Source of the DNA: JACMLD01 sp038229695
GTDB taxonomy: Bacteria; Bacteroidota; Bacteroidia; Chitinophagales; Chitinophagaceae
Assembly: GCA_038229695.1 (NCBI GenBank)
Contig: JBBROE010000006.1
Location: 4,534-68,533, forward strand
Direction: 5' to 3'
Length of the DNA stretch: 64,000 bases
Each line of letters starts with the position of its first letter. Within the stretch, counting starts at the first letter, position 1. The notes below the pieces were generated by a model. The model made no database searches. It was given only the letters and a program-made list of their open reading frames with translations, and was not told the origin of the DNA. Positions 54,430-62,921 of this stretch are shown one piece after another. The position numbers and the translations under genes are program-made.

Positions 54430-54579
54430 ATGAAAGAGGGGCTGCTGCCGGTTCATCCGCTGTACAAGGGTGCGACGCCACCACTGCCGGGAAACGATAT
54501 GGTGCCGGGCCAAAAAAATTACGGTGTTGAAATAATGTTGCAACGCAAGGTGATAGTCCGGGTGGCGGCGTGGTTTTAA
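54430..54579 (+). repeat. Long copy of the dispersed TGCGACGCAA element with a 49-codon frame
   Basis: Core GGTGCGACGCCACCACTGCCGG with flanks matching the copy at 35700 over about 100 bp with gaps. A frame from ATG 54430 to TAA 54577 encodes 49 residues with LYKGATPPLPGND. It lies in the leader region of the LON-domain gene, whose start is 80 bp further down. Whether it is a peptide gene, a leader RNA or a decayed mobile repeat is open. Confidence 0.45.
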
Positions 54580-54658
54580 CAACCATTATTTTGTAAGCAG
54601 CGGGGGATGGCAGAATTTTACGCTTTCCAGGCAGCCTTTACCGGTGCCATACTAATGA

Positions 54659-55327
54659 ATGTTTATCATGATCAATTTTATTCCCATATTCCCGCTTGGC
54701 ATAGTGGTTTACCCGGGAGAGAGTCTTAACCTGCATATTTTTGAGCCCAGGTACAAGCAGCTCATCGGGGAGTGTTTCAAAGAAAAGAAATTGTTTGGCA
54801 TCCCGGTAATCATCAACAACAAGTTGGGTGAAACCGGCACCCTGGTAGAGGTGAAGGAGATCACAAGCGAGTATGACAACGGCGAAATGGACGTGAAGAC
54901 CGAAGGCGTAAAAGTCTTCAGTGTGCTGGAGCTTATCAAACAGGTGCCGGACAAACTGTACAGCGGGGCTATCGTAAAGTACCCGGAGAACATTGAAGAC
55001 GCCGGCAGGAAGGACCTGATGAAAAAGGTAATCAATGCGACGCGGGAGCTGCATAGCCGGCTTAAAGTGACCAAAGCGTTTAAGAAGCCAGATGAGGAGC
55101 TGAACAGTTATGATATTGCTCACCATGCGGGGTTGTCGGTCGAGCAGGAATATGAGTTACTGGGTCTCATGCAAGAAATACAACGGCAGGAATACCTGAA
55201 GCGGCACCTGGCCAGGGTATTGCCGGTGATGGCTGAAATGGATCAGCTGAAGGAAAAAATAAAGTTGAACGGGCATTTCAAAAATCTTTCCGCGCTCGAT
55301 TTTGATCTCCCCGGTGGCAATCCATAG
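54659..55327 (+). CDS. LON substrate-binding domain protein
   Basis: A 222-residue protein formed only by the LON N-terminal domain: FIPIFPLGIVVYPGESLNLHIFEPRYKQLI, GTLVEVKEITSEYDNGEMDV, then a helical bundle (AHHAGLSVEQEYELLGLMQE, QEYLKRHLARVLPVM). It has no ATPase or protease domain. In Bacteroidota it is a regular neighbour of coaX and lptC; its task is unknown. A start at the second ATG (54668) would also fit. Its end overlaps or abuts the coaX frame. Confidence 0.9.
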   Translation: MFIMINFIPIFPLGIVVYPGESLNLHIFEPRYKQLIGECFKEKKLFGIPVIINNKLGETGTLVEVKEITSEYDNGEMDVKTEGVKVFSVLELIKQVPDKLYSGAIVKYPENIEDAGRKDLMKKVINATRELHSRLKVTKAFKKPDEELNSYDIAHHAGLSVEQEYELLGLMQEIQRQEYLKRHLARVLPVMAEMDQLKEKIKLNGHFKNLSALDFDLPGGNP

Positions 55328-55370
55328 CGTACCGGAAGCGGGCCGGCTTAAACCTTTTAAAAAAATTGCT

Positions 55371-56132
55371 TTGAACGAACGCACCCTGTGCTTTGATTTT
55401 GGAAATACCCGGCTGAAATACGCGGTGTTTGAAGGGGCTGAAAAAATTGCAGATGGTACGCTGGAAAAGGGCGTTGTTGGAGGGGTGGAGCCGTTGCTGG
55501 AAGAATGGAAGCCGGATAAATCCATGCTTTCTTCCGTCATCAAACATGATACGGCGATAGAGAAGCTGCTGGCGGAGCGAACGCGGTTTCACCTGCTGTC
55601 GTACCGCACCCGGCTTCCTTTTACGTCGCCGGTGGGAAAGCCGGAGACCATCGGCGCTGATCGCCTGGCCCTGTGTGCAGCTGCCGTAGAATTTTTCCCG
55701 GGGAAGAACAGCCTGGTGATAGCCCTCGGCACCTGCATCACCTATAATTTCATTAACAAATACCGGGAATTTACCGGGGGCGGCATTGCACCGGGTATGG
55801 ATATGCGCTTTAAATCGCTCCACACGTTTACGGCACTATTGCCGGAGATAAAGGAGGACTGGAATTTCCCGCTGATTGGTTACGATACCAGGACCAATAT
55901 CTTAAGTGGTGTGCTGATCGGGATGGCGAAAGAAATAGATGGATTTATAGGGGCCTACGGTGAGCGGTATGATAACCTGATCGTGCATTTAACCGGTGGA
56001 AACTGCACTAACTTTGTGCCGCACCTGAAAAACAAAGTCAATGCCGACCCTGATTTCCTGTTTAAAGGATTATTTGCGATCAGTGAATACAACCAGCCGC
56101 CCGATGGGGATCAGCCCGGAGTAAGCGATTGA
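55371..56132 (+). CDS. coaX: Type III pantothenate kinase
   Basis: A 253-residue kinase that phosphorylates pantothenate in the first step of coenzyme A synthesis. The phosphate-binding motif LCFDFGNTRLKYAVF is at residues 6-20, then PFTSPVGKPETIGADRLAL, ALGTCITYNFI, GGGIAPGMDMRFKSLH and VHLTGGNCTNF. No ATG precedes the first motif; I choose the TTG at 55371, which gives MNERTLCF, the usual length and start. A TTG at 55302 is also in frame and would overlap the LON gene. lptC follows 24 bp downstream. Confidence 0.93.
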   Translation: MNERTLCFDFGNTRLKYAVFEGAEKIADGTLEKGVVGGVEPLLEEWKPDKSMLSSVIKHDTAIEKLLAERTRFHLLSYRTRLPFTSPVGKPETIGADRLALCAAAVEFFPGKNSLVIALGTCITYNFINKYREFTGGGIAPGMDMRFKSLHTFTALLPEIKEDWNFPLIGYDTRTNILSGVLIGMAKEIDGFIGAYGERYDNLIVHLTGGNCTNFVPHLKNKVNADPDFLFKGLFAISEYNQPPDGDQPGVSD

Positions 56133-56156
56133 ATATTAAAACGATCAAACCGGGAC

Positions 56157-56750
56157 ATGTACAACAAGCACAGGAATCAGTTGGCCGGCAGCTTTCGCAG
56201 CCTGTTTGGAATAGTGGCCTTGGCGGTCTGCACCGGGCTCTGTTCCTGCGAAACGGATATGAGCCATGTTCCCAACCTGAAAGACAAGCGGGCGGCGCTG
56301 GATGAGGGGAAGGGCATACAGATTTATCTGAGCCAGAACGGAAAGGTGAAAGGAAAGCTTACTGCTCCACTGATGTATACTTACCAGGGAGATTCTGCCT
56401 ATACTGAGTTTCCCCATTCCCTGCATGTGGATTTTTATAACGACTCTATGCAGAAGGAAAGCCAGCTGGACGCCCGGTACGGGAAGGAACGTTCCTGGGA
56501 AAATAAAGTTTTCCTGAAAGATTCCGTGGTGGTCATCAATGTTATCAAAGGCGATACCCTGCGCTGTGATGAGTTGTGGTGGGACAAGAACACCCAGAAA
56601 TTTTATACCGACAAGCCTGTACGGTACAGCCAGAGCGACCATTTTGTAAATTATGGCCGAAACGGGATGGAAGCCAAACAGGATCTGAGTAATATTGTTT
56701 TCTTTGGCAATAATGGCACACTCCCCGTGCCAAAGGACAGCGCTCAATAA
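56157..56750 (+). CDS. lptC: LptC, LPS export periplasmic protein
   Basis: A 197-residue bridge protein of lipopolysaccharide export. It starts with a hydrophobic anchor (SLFGIVALAVCTGLCSC) that ends in a lipobox-like LCSC, then the LptC beta-jelly-roll: SQNGKVKGKLTAPLMYTYQG, TEFPHSLHVDFYNDSM, ESQLDARYGKERSWENKVFLKDSV and TDKPVRYSQSDHFVNYGRNGMEA. The coaX-lptC order is common in Bacteroidota, and the LON gene completes the likely operon. Confidence 0.9.
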   Translation: MYNKHRNQLAGSFRSLFGIVALAVCTGLCSCETDMSHVPNLKDKRAALDEGKGIQIYLSQNGKVKGKLTAPLMYTYQGDSAYTEFPHSLHVDFYNDSMQKESQLDARYGKERSWENKVFLKDSVVVINVIKGDTLRCDELWWDKNTQKFYTDKPVRYSQSDHFVNYGRNGMEAKQDLSNIVFFGNNGTLPVPKDSAQ

Positions 56751-56821
56751 TTGTAATTTTTCCCGCTTTTTTCAAACCATTCCCGTTTCCCGGCGTTGAT
56801 AAGAACCGGTAAATTATTAAT

Positions 56822-56853
56822 TAAACGTTTGTTTAATATTAAACAAGTGTTTA
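56822..56853 (+). promoter_or_regulatory. Palindromic operator of the TetR efflux operon
   Basis: TTGTTTAATATTAAACAA at 56829-56846 is a perfect 18-bp palindrome; it extends to 16-bp arms over 56822-56853 with two mismatched positions per arm. It ends 13 bp before the tetR start, where it would cover the promoter. This is the expected place for an autorepressor site. Confidence 0.8.
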
Positions 56854-56866
56854 GTTTTGCCGGATT

Positions 56867-57493
56867 ATGCAGGTGACCGATAAAAAAACACATATCATCA
56901 ACCACGCGGTGGAGCTCTTTGCGGAAAAGGGGTTTGAAGGAGCCTCTATCCGTGATCTGGCGGCCAGGGCCGGGGTGAATGTGGCGATGGTAAATTATTA
57001 TTTCGGCTCAAAGGAAAAGCTTTTCGAAGCCATGGTGGAAGACCGCGCCTCGTACACCCGGGGACTCCTCGATGAAATCGCTTCCAACCCCGGTTACTCC
57101 GATCTCGAAAAAATAGAATTGATCATCGACAGCTATATCGGGAAATTATTTACCAACCGGAAATTTCACCGGGTGCTGCACCAGGAAATGATGCTGAGCC
57201 AACGGGAGTCGCTGCAGGATGCCATCGTTGAAATACTCTATCCAAATCATATCATCATCAAAAATGTGCTCGATCATGGCATGAAAAAAGGTGCTTTCCG
57301 TAAGGTGGATGCTCCGATGGTGATTGCCACGATTATCGGCAGTATCAACCAGGTATTGCTGTCACGAAAGCTGTGCAATAAGATGATGAACAAGGAATCA
57401 GAATATGTGCCTTATGACGACGCGCGGTTCAGCAAGCGGCTGGGGGATCACCTGAAGCAGCTGGTCAGTGCGCATTTGTTGCCTAGATCATAA
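56867..57493 (+). CDS. TetR/AcrR family repressor
   Basis: A 208-residue regulator. The helix-turn-helix lies at about 25-46 (SIRDLAARAGVNVAMVNYYF, preceded by HAVELFAEKGFEG), the C-terminal ligand domain resembles the CerR/TetR_C group (SYIGKLFTNRKFHRVLHQEM, AIVEILYPNHIIIKNVL). It is the first gene of an efflux operon and very probably binds the palindrome at 56822-56853 until a toxic compound is bound. Confidence 0.95.
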   Translation: MQVTDKKTHIINHAVELFAEKGFEGASIRDLAARAGVNVAMVNYYFGSKEKLFEAMVEDRASYTRGLLDEIASNPGYSDLEKIELIIDSYIGKLFTNRKFHRVLHQEMMLSQRESLQDAIVEILYPNHIIIKNVLDHGMKKGAFRKVDAPMVIATIIGSINQVLLSRKLCNKMMNKESEYVPYDDARFSKRLGDHLKQLVSAHLLPRS

Positions 57494-57522
57494 CTATTAT
57501 ATTATCAAAATTCAAAACCAAA

Positions 57523-58569
57523 ATGGCCAACCACGAATCACCTGATGAAAAGAAGAAATCACCGGTTCGTTTCATCGTCATCGGGGCGCTACTGCTTGTA
57601 GCCCTGTATTTCGGGTACAGAAAAATTCATTTTGCCCTGAATAACGAAACGACAGACAACGCCGAGGTGGAAGCACATATTTCACCGGTGTTGCCCCGCG
57701 TGGCGGGTTATGTAAAAAATATCGCGGTTGGGGACTACGATTCAGTCAGGGCGGGTCAGCTGCTCGTGGAACTGGATGACGAAGAACTGCAGACGCAGCT
57801 TGCCCAGATGGAAGCCGACTACAGCGTGTCGGGGACGGATATCGTCAATGCCAAAGCAGGACTCAACAACGCCGTTGTATCGCTTAAGGGTAACCGCGGC
57901 AGCATCAGTCTCAACGATGTGAAGGTGCAGCAGGCAAAAGACGATTACAGCCGAAACAAAAACTTGTACGCCGACCAGGCGATCACTAAAAAACAGCTCG
58001 ACGACAGCCGGTATGCCCTGGAGCAGGCCACCCAGACAGTCAGCAACAGCCAGAATGACCTGGGTACCGCGCAGAGCAGGATTGCCGTGTTACAGTCTGC
58101 CATCCAGAAAGCGGATGCGCAGCTGGCCGTGAAAAAAGCCGTTATCGACCAGCAGAAATTAAGGATTTCCTACACTAAAATTTATGCCCCGCAGGCGGGG
58201 AAAATAGGAAAACGAAATATTACCACTGGGCAGTTCGTACAGGCCGGTGCACCCCTGTTTTCGATTGTCAGCGACAGCACGTATTGGATCGTCGCCAATT
58301 TTAAGGAAACCCAGATCAGGCAATTTCGCCGCGGGCAGCCGGTAGAAATTACGCTGGACGCTTATCCTGATTTGAAGTTACACGGGGCCATTGAAAGTGT
58401 GAGTGACGCCACGGGGGCAAAGTTCTCCCTGCTACCCCCTGACAACGCCAGCGGTAACTTTGTAAAAGTAACGCAGCGGGTACCGGTAAAAATTGATATT
58501 ACGGATGTGGGTCGCTATAAAAACATCCTGCGGGCCGGCCTGAGCGCTTACATTGTTGTGCCAAAATAA
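57523..58569 (+). CDS. HlyD/EmrA family membrane fusion protein
   Basis: A 348-residue adaptor with one N-terminal helix (about 15-34, FIVIGALLLVALYFGYRKI), a lipoyl half-motif at TTDNAEVEAHISPVLPRVAGYV, a long coiled-coil (about 85-200, rich in Gln/Ala/Asp), the second half-motif (ISYTKIYAPQAGKIGKRNI) and a beta-barrel (STYWIVANFKETQIRQFRRG). It connects the inner-membrane pump encoded 11 bp downstream to the TolC channel. The EmrA subgroup is suggested by the single helix and pairing with a DHA2 pump. Confidence 0.95.
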   Translation: MANHESPDEKKKSPVRFIVIGALLLVALYFGYRKIHFALNNETTDNAEVEAHISPVLPRVAGYVKNIAVGDYDSVRAGQLLVELDDEELQTQLAQMEADYSVSGTDIVNAKAGLNNAVVSLKGNRGSISLNDVKVQQAKDDYSRNKNLYADQAITKKQLDDSRYALEQATQTVSNSQNDLGTAQSRIAVLQSAIQKADAQLAVKKAVIDQQKLRISYTKIYAPQAGKIGKRNITTGQFVQAGAPLFSIVSDSTYWIVANFKETQIRQFRRGQPVEITLDAYPDLKLHGAIESVSDATGAKFSLLPPDNASGNFVKVTQRVPVKIDITDVGRYKNILRAGLSAYIVVPK

Positions 58570-58580
58570 TAACTCCTGTT

Positions 58581-60167
58581 ATGGCTTTACCAAAGGGATT
58601 TGCAAGAACAATTATCGTCATCACTACTATTTCCGCCGCCATCATGGAGCTCATTGACACTTCGATTGTCAATGTGGCCCTGACAGATATGAGCGGGAGC
58701 CTCGGCGTGAGTATCGAGGACATCAGCTGGGTAATTACCGCTTACGCGATCGCCAATGTCATCATCATCCCGCTAACCGGGTTCCTGGCGGAGTATTTCG
58801 GCCGGAAAAATTATTATATCGTGTCGATGGTAATATTTACAGTGGCGTCCTACCTCTGCGGACAATCGACCGGATTAGTTGAAATTATTATTTTCAGGTT
58901 TATCCAGGGTATTGGCGGAGGCGCGCTGCTGTCGACTTCCCAGGCGATCCTGTTCGATGCTTTTGAAGTGAAGGACCGGCCCATAGCGGCGGGCTTATTC
59001 GGCATGGGCATCGTGCTGGGTCCGACACTCGGTCCGACCCTCGGCGGATACATCATGGAGAGCTACAGCTGGCCGCTGATTTTCATGATCAACATCCCCA
59101 TTGGCATCGTGGCAACCCTGCTTGCCTATACATTCATTGATAAAAAAGCAGGGGAGGGTACAAAAAAGAAATCCATTAAGATTGATTACAATGGAATCCT
59201 GCTGCTGGCCATCGGGATTGGTTGTTTGCAATTTGTACTGGAGCGGGGGGACGCAGAAGACTGGTTCAGCAGTAATGCGATCAGGATTTGCACTGTGCTC
59301 GCCATTGTGGGTGTAGCCAGCTTTATCTGGTATGAACTCAGCATCGATAAACCGGCGGTAAACCTCCGCGTACTCAATAACACCAACCTGGTCTTTACCA
59401 CCATTTTCACGTTTGTCGTCGGCGTTGGGTTGTACACCTCCGTTTTCGTGTTCCCGGTACTGGCACAGCGGGTGTTGAATTACACGCCGCTGGAGACTGG
59501 TCTTACCCTGCTCGCGCCGACCATGATAACGGTCATCCTGATGCCCGTTATCGGAAAACTTATGAGCAAGGGGGTTAAACCCATTCCCTTCCTGGTGGCC
59601 GGTTTCATCCTTTTTGCCGGCTATGCCTGGGTTAGTTCCCGGGTGAGTATGGACGTTAGCCGGGCTGATTTCTTTTTTCCATTCGCGCTGCGCGCGGTTG
59701 GCATGAGCATGGTACAGCTGCCGCTTATCAACCAGGCCGTTGCCGGCCTCCAGCCGAAGGACTACGCGGCGGGGATCGCCCTGAACAATATGAGCCGTCA
59801 GCTGGGCGGGGCTTTTGGCATCGCTATGGCCAACAACTATATCTCGCAGACCTATGCCCAGCACCGCACAGACCTCGTCAGTAACCTGACGGCAGGTGGA
59901 GCTGAATTTTCGCAACGTACCAACAGCCTCGCGCAGAATTTTGTAAACAAAGGTGGCTTTGATATCGGCACGGCTACCACCAAGGCGTATGGAATGATCA
60001 GCGCAGCAGTGGATCGGCAGTCCTATTATTTGTCTTACCTCGATACCTTCCGGCTGGTGGCCATCTTCTTCATCATAGTGATACCACTGGCCGTTTTTTT
60101 AAGGACAAAAAAAGTGTCCCAGGAAGACCAGGCTTCCGCCAAAGCAGCCATCGCGGAAGCGCATTAA
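58581..60167 (+). CDS. DHA2 family MFS efflux pump, EmrB/QacA type
   Basis: A 528-residue, 14-helix drug/proton antiporter. The family start is TISAAIMELIDTSIVNVALTDMSGSLG, followed by SWVITAYAIANVIIIPLTGFLAEYFGRKN (motif A), FRFIQGIGGGALLSTSQAIL and motif C as GPTLGPTLGGYIMESYSW. It moves drugs or bile-like compounds from the inner membrane to the EmrA/TolC partners encoded on either side. Confidence 0.96.
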   Translation: MALPKGFARTIIVITTISAAIMELIDTSIVNVALTDMSGSLGVSIEDISWVITAYAIANVIIIPLTGFLAEYFGRKNYYIVSMVIFTVASYLCGQSTGLVEIIIFRFIQGIGGGALLSTSQAILFDAFEVKDRPIAAGLFGMGIVLGPTLGPTLGGYIMESYSWPLIFMINIPIGIVATLLAYTFIDKKAGEGTKKKSIKIDYNGILLLAIGIGCLQFVLERGDAEDWFSSNAIRICTVLAIVGVASFIWYELSIDKPAVNLRVLNNTNLVFTTIFTFVVGVGLYTSVFVFPVLAQRVLNYTPLETGLTLLAPTMITVILMPVIGKLMSKGVKPIPFLVAGFILFAGYAWVSSRVSMDVSRADFFFPFALRAVGMSMVQLPLINQAVAGLQPKDYAAGIALNNMSRQLGGAFGIAMANNYISQTYAQHRTDLVSNLTAGGAEFSQRTNSLAQNFVNKGGFDIGTATTKAYGMISAAVDRQSYYLSYLDTFRLVAIFFIIVIPLAVFLRTKKVSQEDQASAKAAIAEAH

Positions 60168-60183
60168 TTTTAAAAGCATACCA

Positions 60184-61473
60184 ATGAAAAAAATATTTTT
60201 TATTCCTGTGTTGTTTTCCGCCGTTAGCTCCCTGCTGGGACAGGTGAATAACACTAATGAACTCCAGCGGCTGGTCAATACTTCTTTTACTTATTTCCCG
60301 GGGGTCAAAGAGGTACAGAATACCATCACCACGGCAAAGCAACAGCTGGAGATAGCATCCAACAACCTGCCCAGGGTGGATGCGAACGCCAGCTACACCT
60401 ACGTACGGCCAAAAATTGTGTTGCCACTTGAAATCAACGGCAAGACACAGGAATTTCAGTTCGCACCCATTAATAACATGAATGCCAATGTAACCGGCAG
60501 CTATACCCTGTTCGATTTCGGCCGACTGAAAGCCAATATCGAAAAAGCAAAGGAAGATATCCGGTATGCCGAACACAATACCGATTATGCACGGTACCAG
60601 CTGGCCGGCCAGGTGGCTGCCATCTATTATAATATCATCTTTTACCGCAGGGGAATTGCCATCGAGGATAGCGTAATTGCTTATCTGGACGACAACAAAT
60701 CGATCGTGGAAAGCAAATTGAAAAACGGCGATGCCATTAAACTTGATCTATTGAACATCCAGGCGCAGGAGGATGCCGAGACCAACCGGAAGATCGACTT
60801 GCAGACTGCCCTGGATAAGCAAATCAACCTGCTTCGCTTCAGCACCGGCAGCGGCGAGGTAATGGGGACCGGCTTTGATTTTATGGTACCGGCAGAAGTG
60901 CTGGGCGATGCCCTTGCTGCCGCCCGGAACACCAACCCTGCATTCCTGCTGGCCGCCGATCGCGTTCAGCAGGCAAAAGACCAGCAGGCGATAGCCCGCC
61001 TAGGCACCCGGCCCTCTCTTAATATCGGGGCAGGTACTGGTTTTAAAAACGGGTATGTGCCGGATGTGAATGCGCTTAAGTTTAATTACGAAGCGGGCGT
61101 GTCCATAAAAGTTCCGATCTACGACGGCAACCGCACGAAACAGCAGGTGAAGCTGGCCGAATCCTTGCTCAGCCAGCAACAACTGGCTACTGAAACACTC
61201 AGCAGCACCTATACGCGGGATATTCAGCAGGCGCTGGTAGACATTCATTCCGGCGAGGAAAGGATACGCAATACCGCCGGCCAGATAGACCAGGCGGTGC
61301 AGGCTGAAAACATTGCCGCCAGCCGCTTTAAAAACGGGGTGGGTACCAACCTGGAAATTACTGCTGCATCCACGGCGGTAGCCCGTGCACAATTCACCCG
61401 GCTGCAATACGAATACCAGCTCTGCCTGGCAAAAGTTGAACTGGCGAGGCTGGCGGGGTACAAATTCTGGTAA
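60184..61473 (+). CDS. TolC family outer-membrane efflux channel
   Basis: A 429-residue channel protein with signal MKKIFFIPVLFSAVSSLLGQ and two OEP repeats (about 30-215 and 230-420), each a helical pair and two strands: VKEVQNTITTAKQQLEIASN, YTLFDFGRLKANIEKAKEDI, VSIKVPIYDGNRTKQQVKLA and ENIAASRFKNGVGTNLEIT. It forms the trimeric outer-membrane tunnel of the EmrAB-type pump. It starts 16 bp after emrB and ends the operon, followed by a strong terminator. Confidence 0.95.
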   Translation: MKKIFFIPVLFSAVSSLLGQVNNTNELQRLVNTSFTYFPGVKEVQNTITTAKQQLEIASNNLPRVDANASYTYVRPKIVLPLEINGKTQEFQFAPINNMNANVTGSYTLFDFGRLKANIEKAKEDIRYAEHNTDYARYQLAGQVAAIYYNIIFYRRGIAIEDSVIAYLDDNKSIVESKLKNGDAIKLDLLNIQAQEDAETNRKIDLQTALDKQINLLRFSTGSGEVMGTGFDFMVPAEVLGDALAAARNTNPAFLLAADRVQQAKDQQAIARLGTRPSLNIGAGTGFKNGYVPDVNALKFNYEAGVSIKVPIYDGNRTKQQVKLAESLLSQQQLATETLSSTYTRDIQQALVDIHSGEERIRNTAGQIDQAVQAENIAASRFKNGVGTNLEITAASTAVARAQFTRLQYEYQLCLAKVELARLAGYKFW

Positions 61474-61503
61474 TACCGGTATCTTTCAGCCAATACATAA
61501 ACA

Positions 61504-61537
61504 AAGCCCCGGAAATTCCGGGGCTTCAATTTTTTTG
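61504..61537 (+). terminator. Terminator of the efflux operon
   Basis: A perfect 11-bp stem AAGCCCCGGAA/TTCCGGGGCTT with a single-base centre, followed by T-rich sequence ending in seven T. It lies 30 bp after the tolC stop. The stem is nearly symmetric, so it may also stop transcription from the other side. Confidence 0.9.
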
Positions 61538-61584
61538 TACGAACCTCACCAATTTTTTAGGTTACATCATAGGTACAAAATTTG

Positions 61585-61755
61585 GATGATCTTTCTGCAG
61601 GATTTGGATTTTCAGGATAGGTTTAGTCTCTTGAACGATACAGGTTCGGTTGGTTTTAAGGACATTGGTTTCACGGTTTTCAAAGGATTGGTCTGGTTGG
61701 TTTTTCTGGATTTGGATGGTTTGGTTTTTTCTGGATTTTTGGATGTGAACCATGT
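61585..61755 (+). repeat. Degenerate GGT/GGAT direct-repeat array
   Basis: On the plus strand GGAT or GGT recurs at about 6 or 10-12 bp steps within T-rich filler, for example GGATTTGGATTTTCAGGAT and TCTGGATTTGGATGGTTTGG; on the minus strand it reads as repeats of the type AATCCAGAAAAACC. No proven gene overlaps it. The remaining space up to 61988 holds no gene I can support. Confidence 0.6.
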
Positions 61756-61988
61756 ATCAATCATTCAACAATACGAATGTACAACTGTGTGCAAAGACAG
61801 GCAAGCGCACTAATGCCTGATTTTAATTCTTCGGTAATTACATCCATAATCGTAAGTTTACGATCCGGGATCTTTGTACTAGTCCCCTTTTTTCCGCAGC
61901 CCATCATAATTCCTGTCTTTTAGAGTTAAGGTATTATTCCCCCGTACCGGAAAACGCTTATGGGGGTCACCAAATCAATCAGCTCCAT

Positions 61989-62810
61989 ATGTTATTTGAA
62001 AACGTAAATGTGCTTATCACCGGCGGAAGCCGCGGTATCGGCAAAGCCATCGCCCTGCGGCTGGCCCGCGAAGGGGCCAATATCGCTATCGCGGCTAAAA
62101 CAGCAGAAGCCAACCCTAAACTGGAAGGAACCATTTATACGGCTGCAGAGGAAATTGCTGCGGCCGGCCCGGGAAAAGTACTGCCCCTGCAGGCAGATAT
62201 CCGCTTTGAAGAAAGTATTGCCCAGGCTGTCAAGACCACTGCCGACGCTTTCGGGGGAATTGACATCCTTATTAACAACGCTAGTGCCATCGCGCTGACG
62301 GATACGGCAGGAACTGAATGGAAACGATGGGAACTGATGCAGGGCATCAATGTCCGCGGTACGTTTTTTACCAGCAAGGCCTGTATACCCTACCTGAAAA
62401 AAGCCAGGAATCCACATATCCTGAATCTTTCGCCCCCGTTAAATATGGATCCCGCCTGGTTTGCCAAACACATTGCATACACCATCAGCAAATACGGAAT
62501 GAGCATGGTGGTACTTGGACTGGCAGAAGAGTTGAAAGGCGATCGGATTGCTGCCAACGCACTCTGGCCCAGGACTACCATCGCCACTGCCGCAGTGAAA
62601 AACCTGCTGGGTGGTGATTTCCTGATGCAGCGCAGCAGGACCGCCGACATCGTTGCGGAGGCAGCATGCGCGATCCTGAAAAGGCCCTCTTATGCGTGCA
62701 CCGGCAATTTTTTCATCGACGAAGACGTGCTCCGCGAAGAAGGCATCACGGACTTTTCCGCCTATGCGGTCAACCCGCAGCATAAACTGATGATGGATCT
62801 TTTTGTATGA
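61989..62810 (+). CDS. HSDL2-like short-chain dehydrogenase/reductase
   Basis: A 273-residue SDR enzyme. The cofactor motif TGGSRGIG is at 11-18, NNAS at 96-99, S148 in LNLSPP, and the catalytic Y164-x-x-x-K168 in AYTISKYG. The region LAEELKGDRIAANALWPRTT and the C-terminal FIDEDVLREEGITDFSAY match the HSDL2-like branch. It oxidises or reduces an unknown hydroxy/keto compound, perhaps a lipid. It stands alone between the GGT array and its own terminator. Confidence 0.93.
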   Translation: MLFENVNVLITGGSRGIGKAIALRLAREGANIAIAAKTAEANPKLEGTIYTAAEEIAAAGPGKVLPLQADIRFEESIAQAVKTTADAFGGIDILINNASAIALTDTAGTEWKRWELMQGINVRGTFFTSKACIPYLKKARNPHILNLSPPLNMDPAWFAKHIAYTISKYGMSMVVLGLAEELKGDRIAANALWPRTTIATAAVKNLLGGDFLMQRSRTADIVAEAACAILKRPSYACTGNFFIDEDVLREEGITDFSAYAVNPQHKLMMDLFV

Positions 62811-62832
62811 TATGATCCCATTAATTTTTTTG

Positions 62833-62859
62833 ATCCTGCCACTGGCAGGATTTTTTTTT
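62833..62859 (+). terminator. Terminator after the SDR gene
   Basis: An 8-bp stem ATCCTGCC/GGCAGGAT with a 3-base loop, then nine T, 23 bp after the SDR stop codon. Confidence 0.9.
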
Positions 62860-62921
62860 GCCCGGGCCTTTGCGGACCTATCCTGCCGCAGATTCCTTAC
62901 ATTGTGATAAACCAACTACTC

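Noticed and set aside
61385..61813. Plus- and minus-strand frames over the GGT/GGAT array
   Set aside because: They translate the degenerate repeat and the terminator; the peptide patterns come from the repeat itself.
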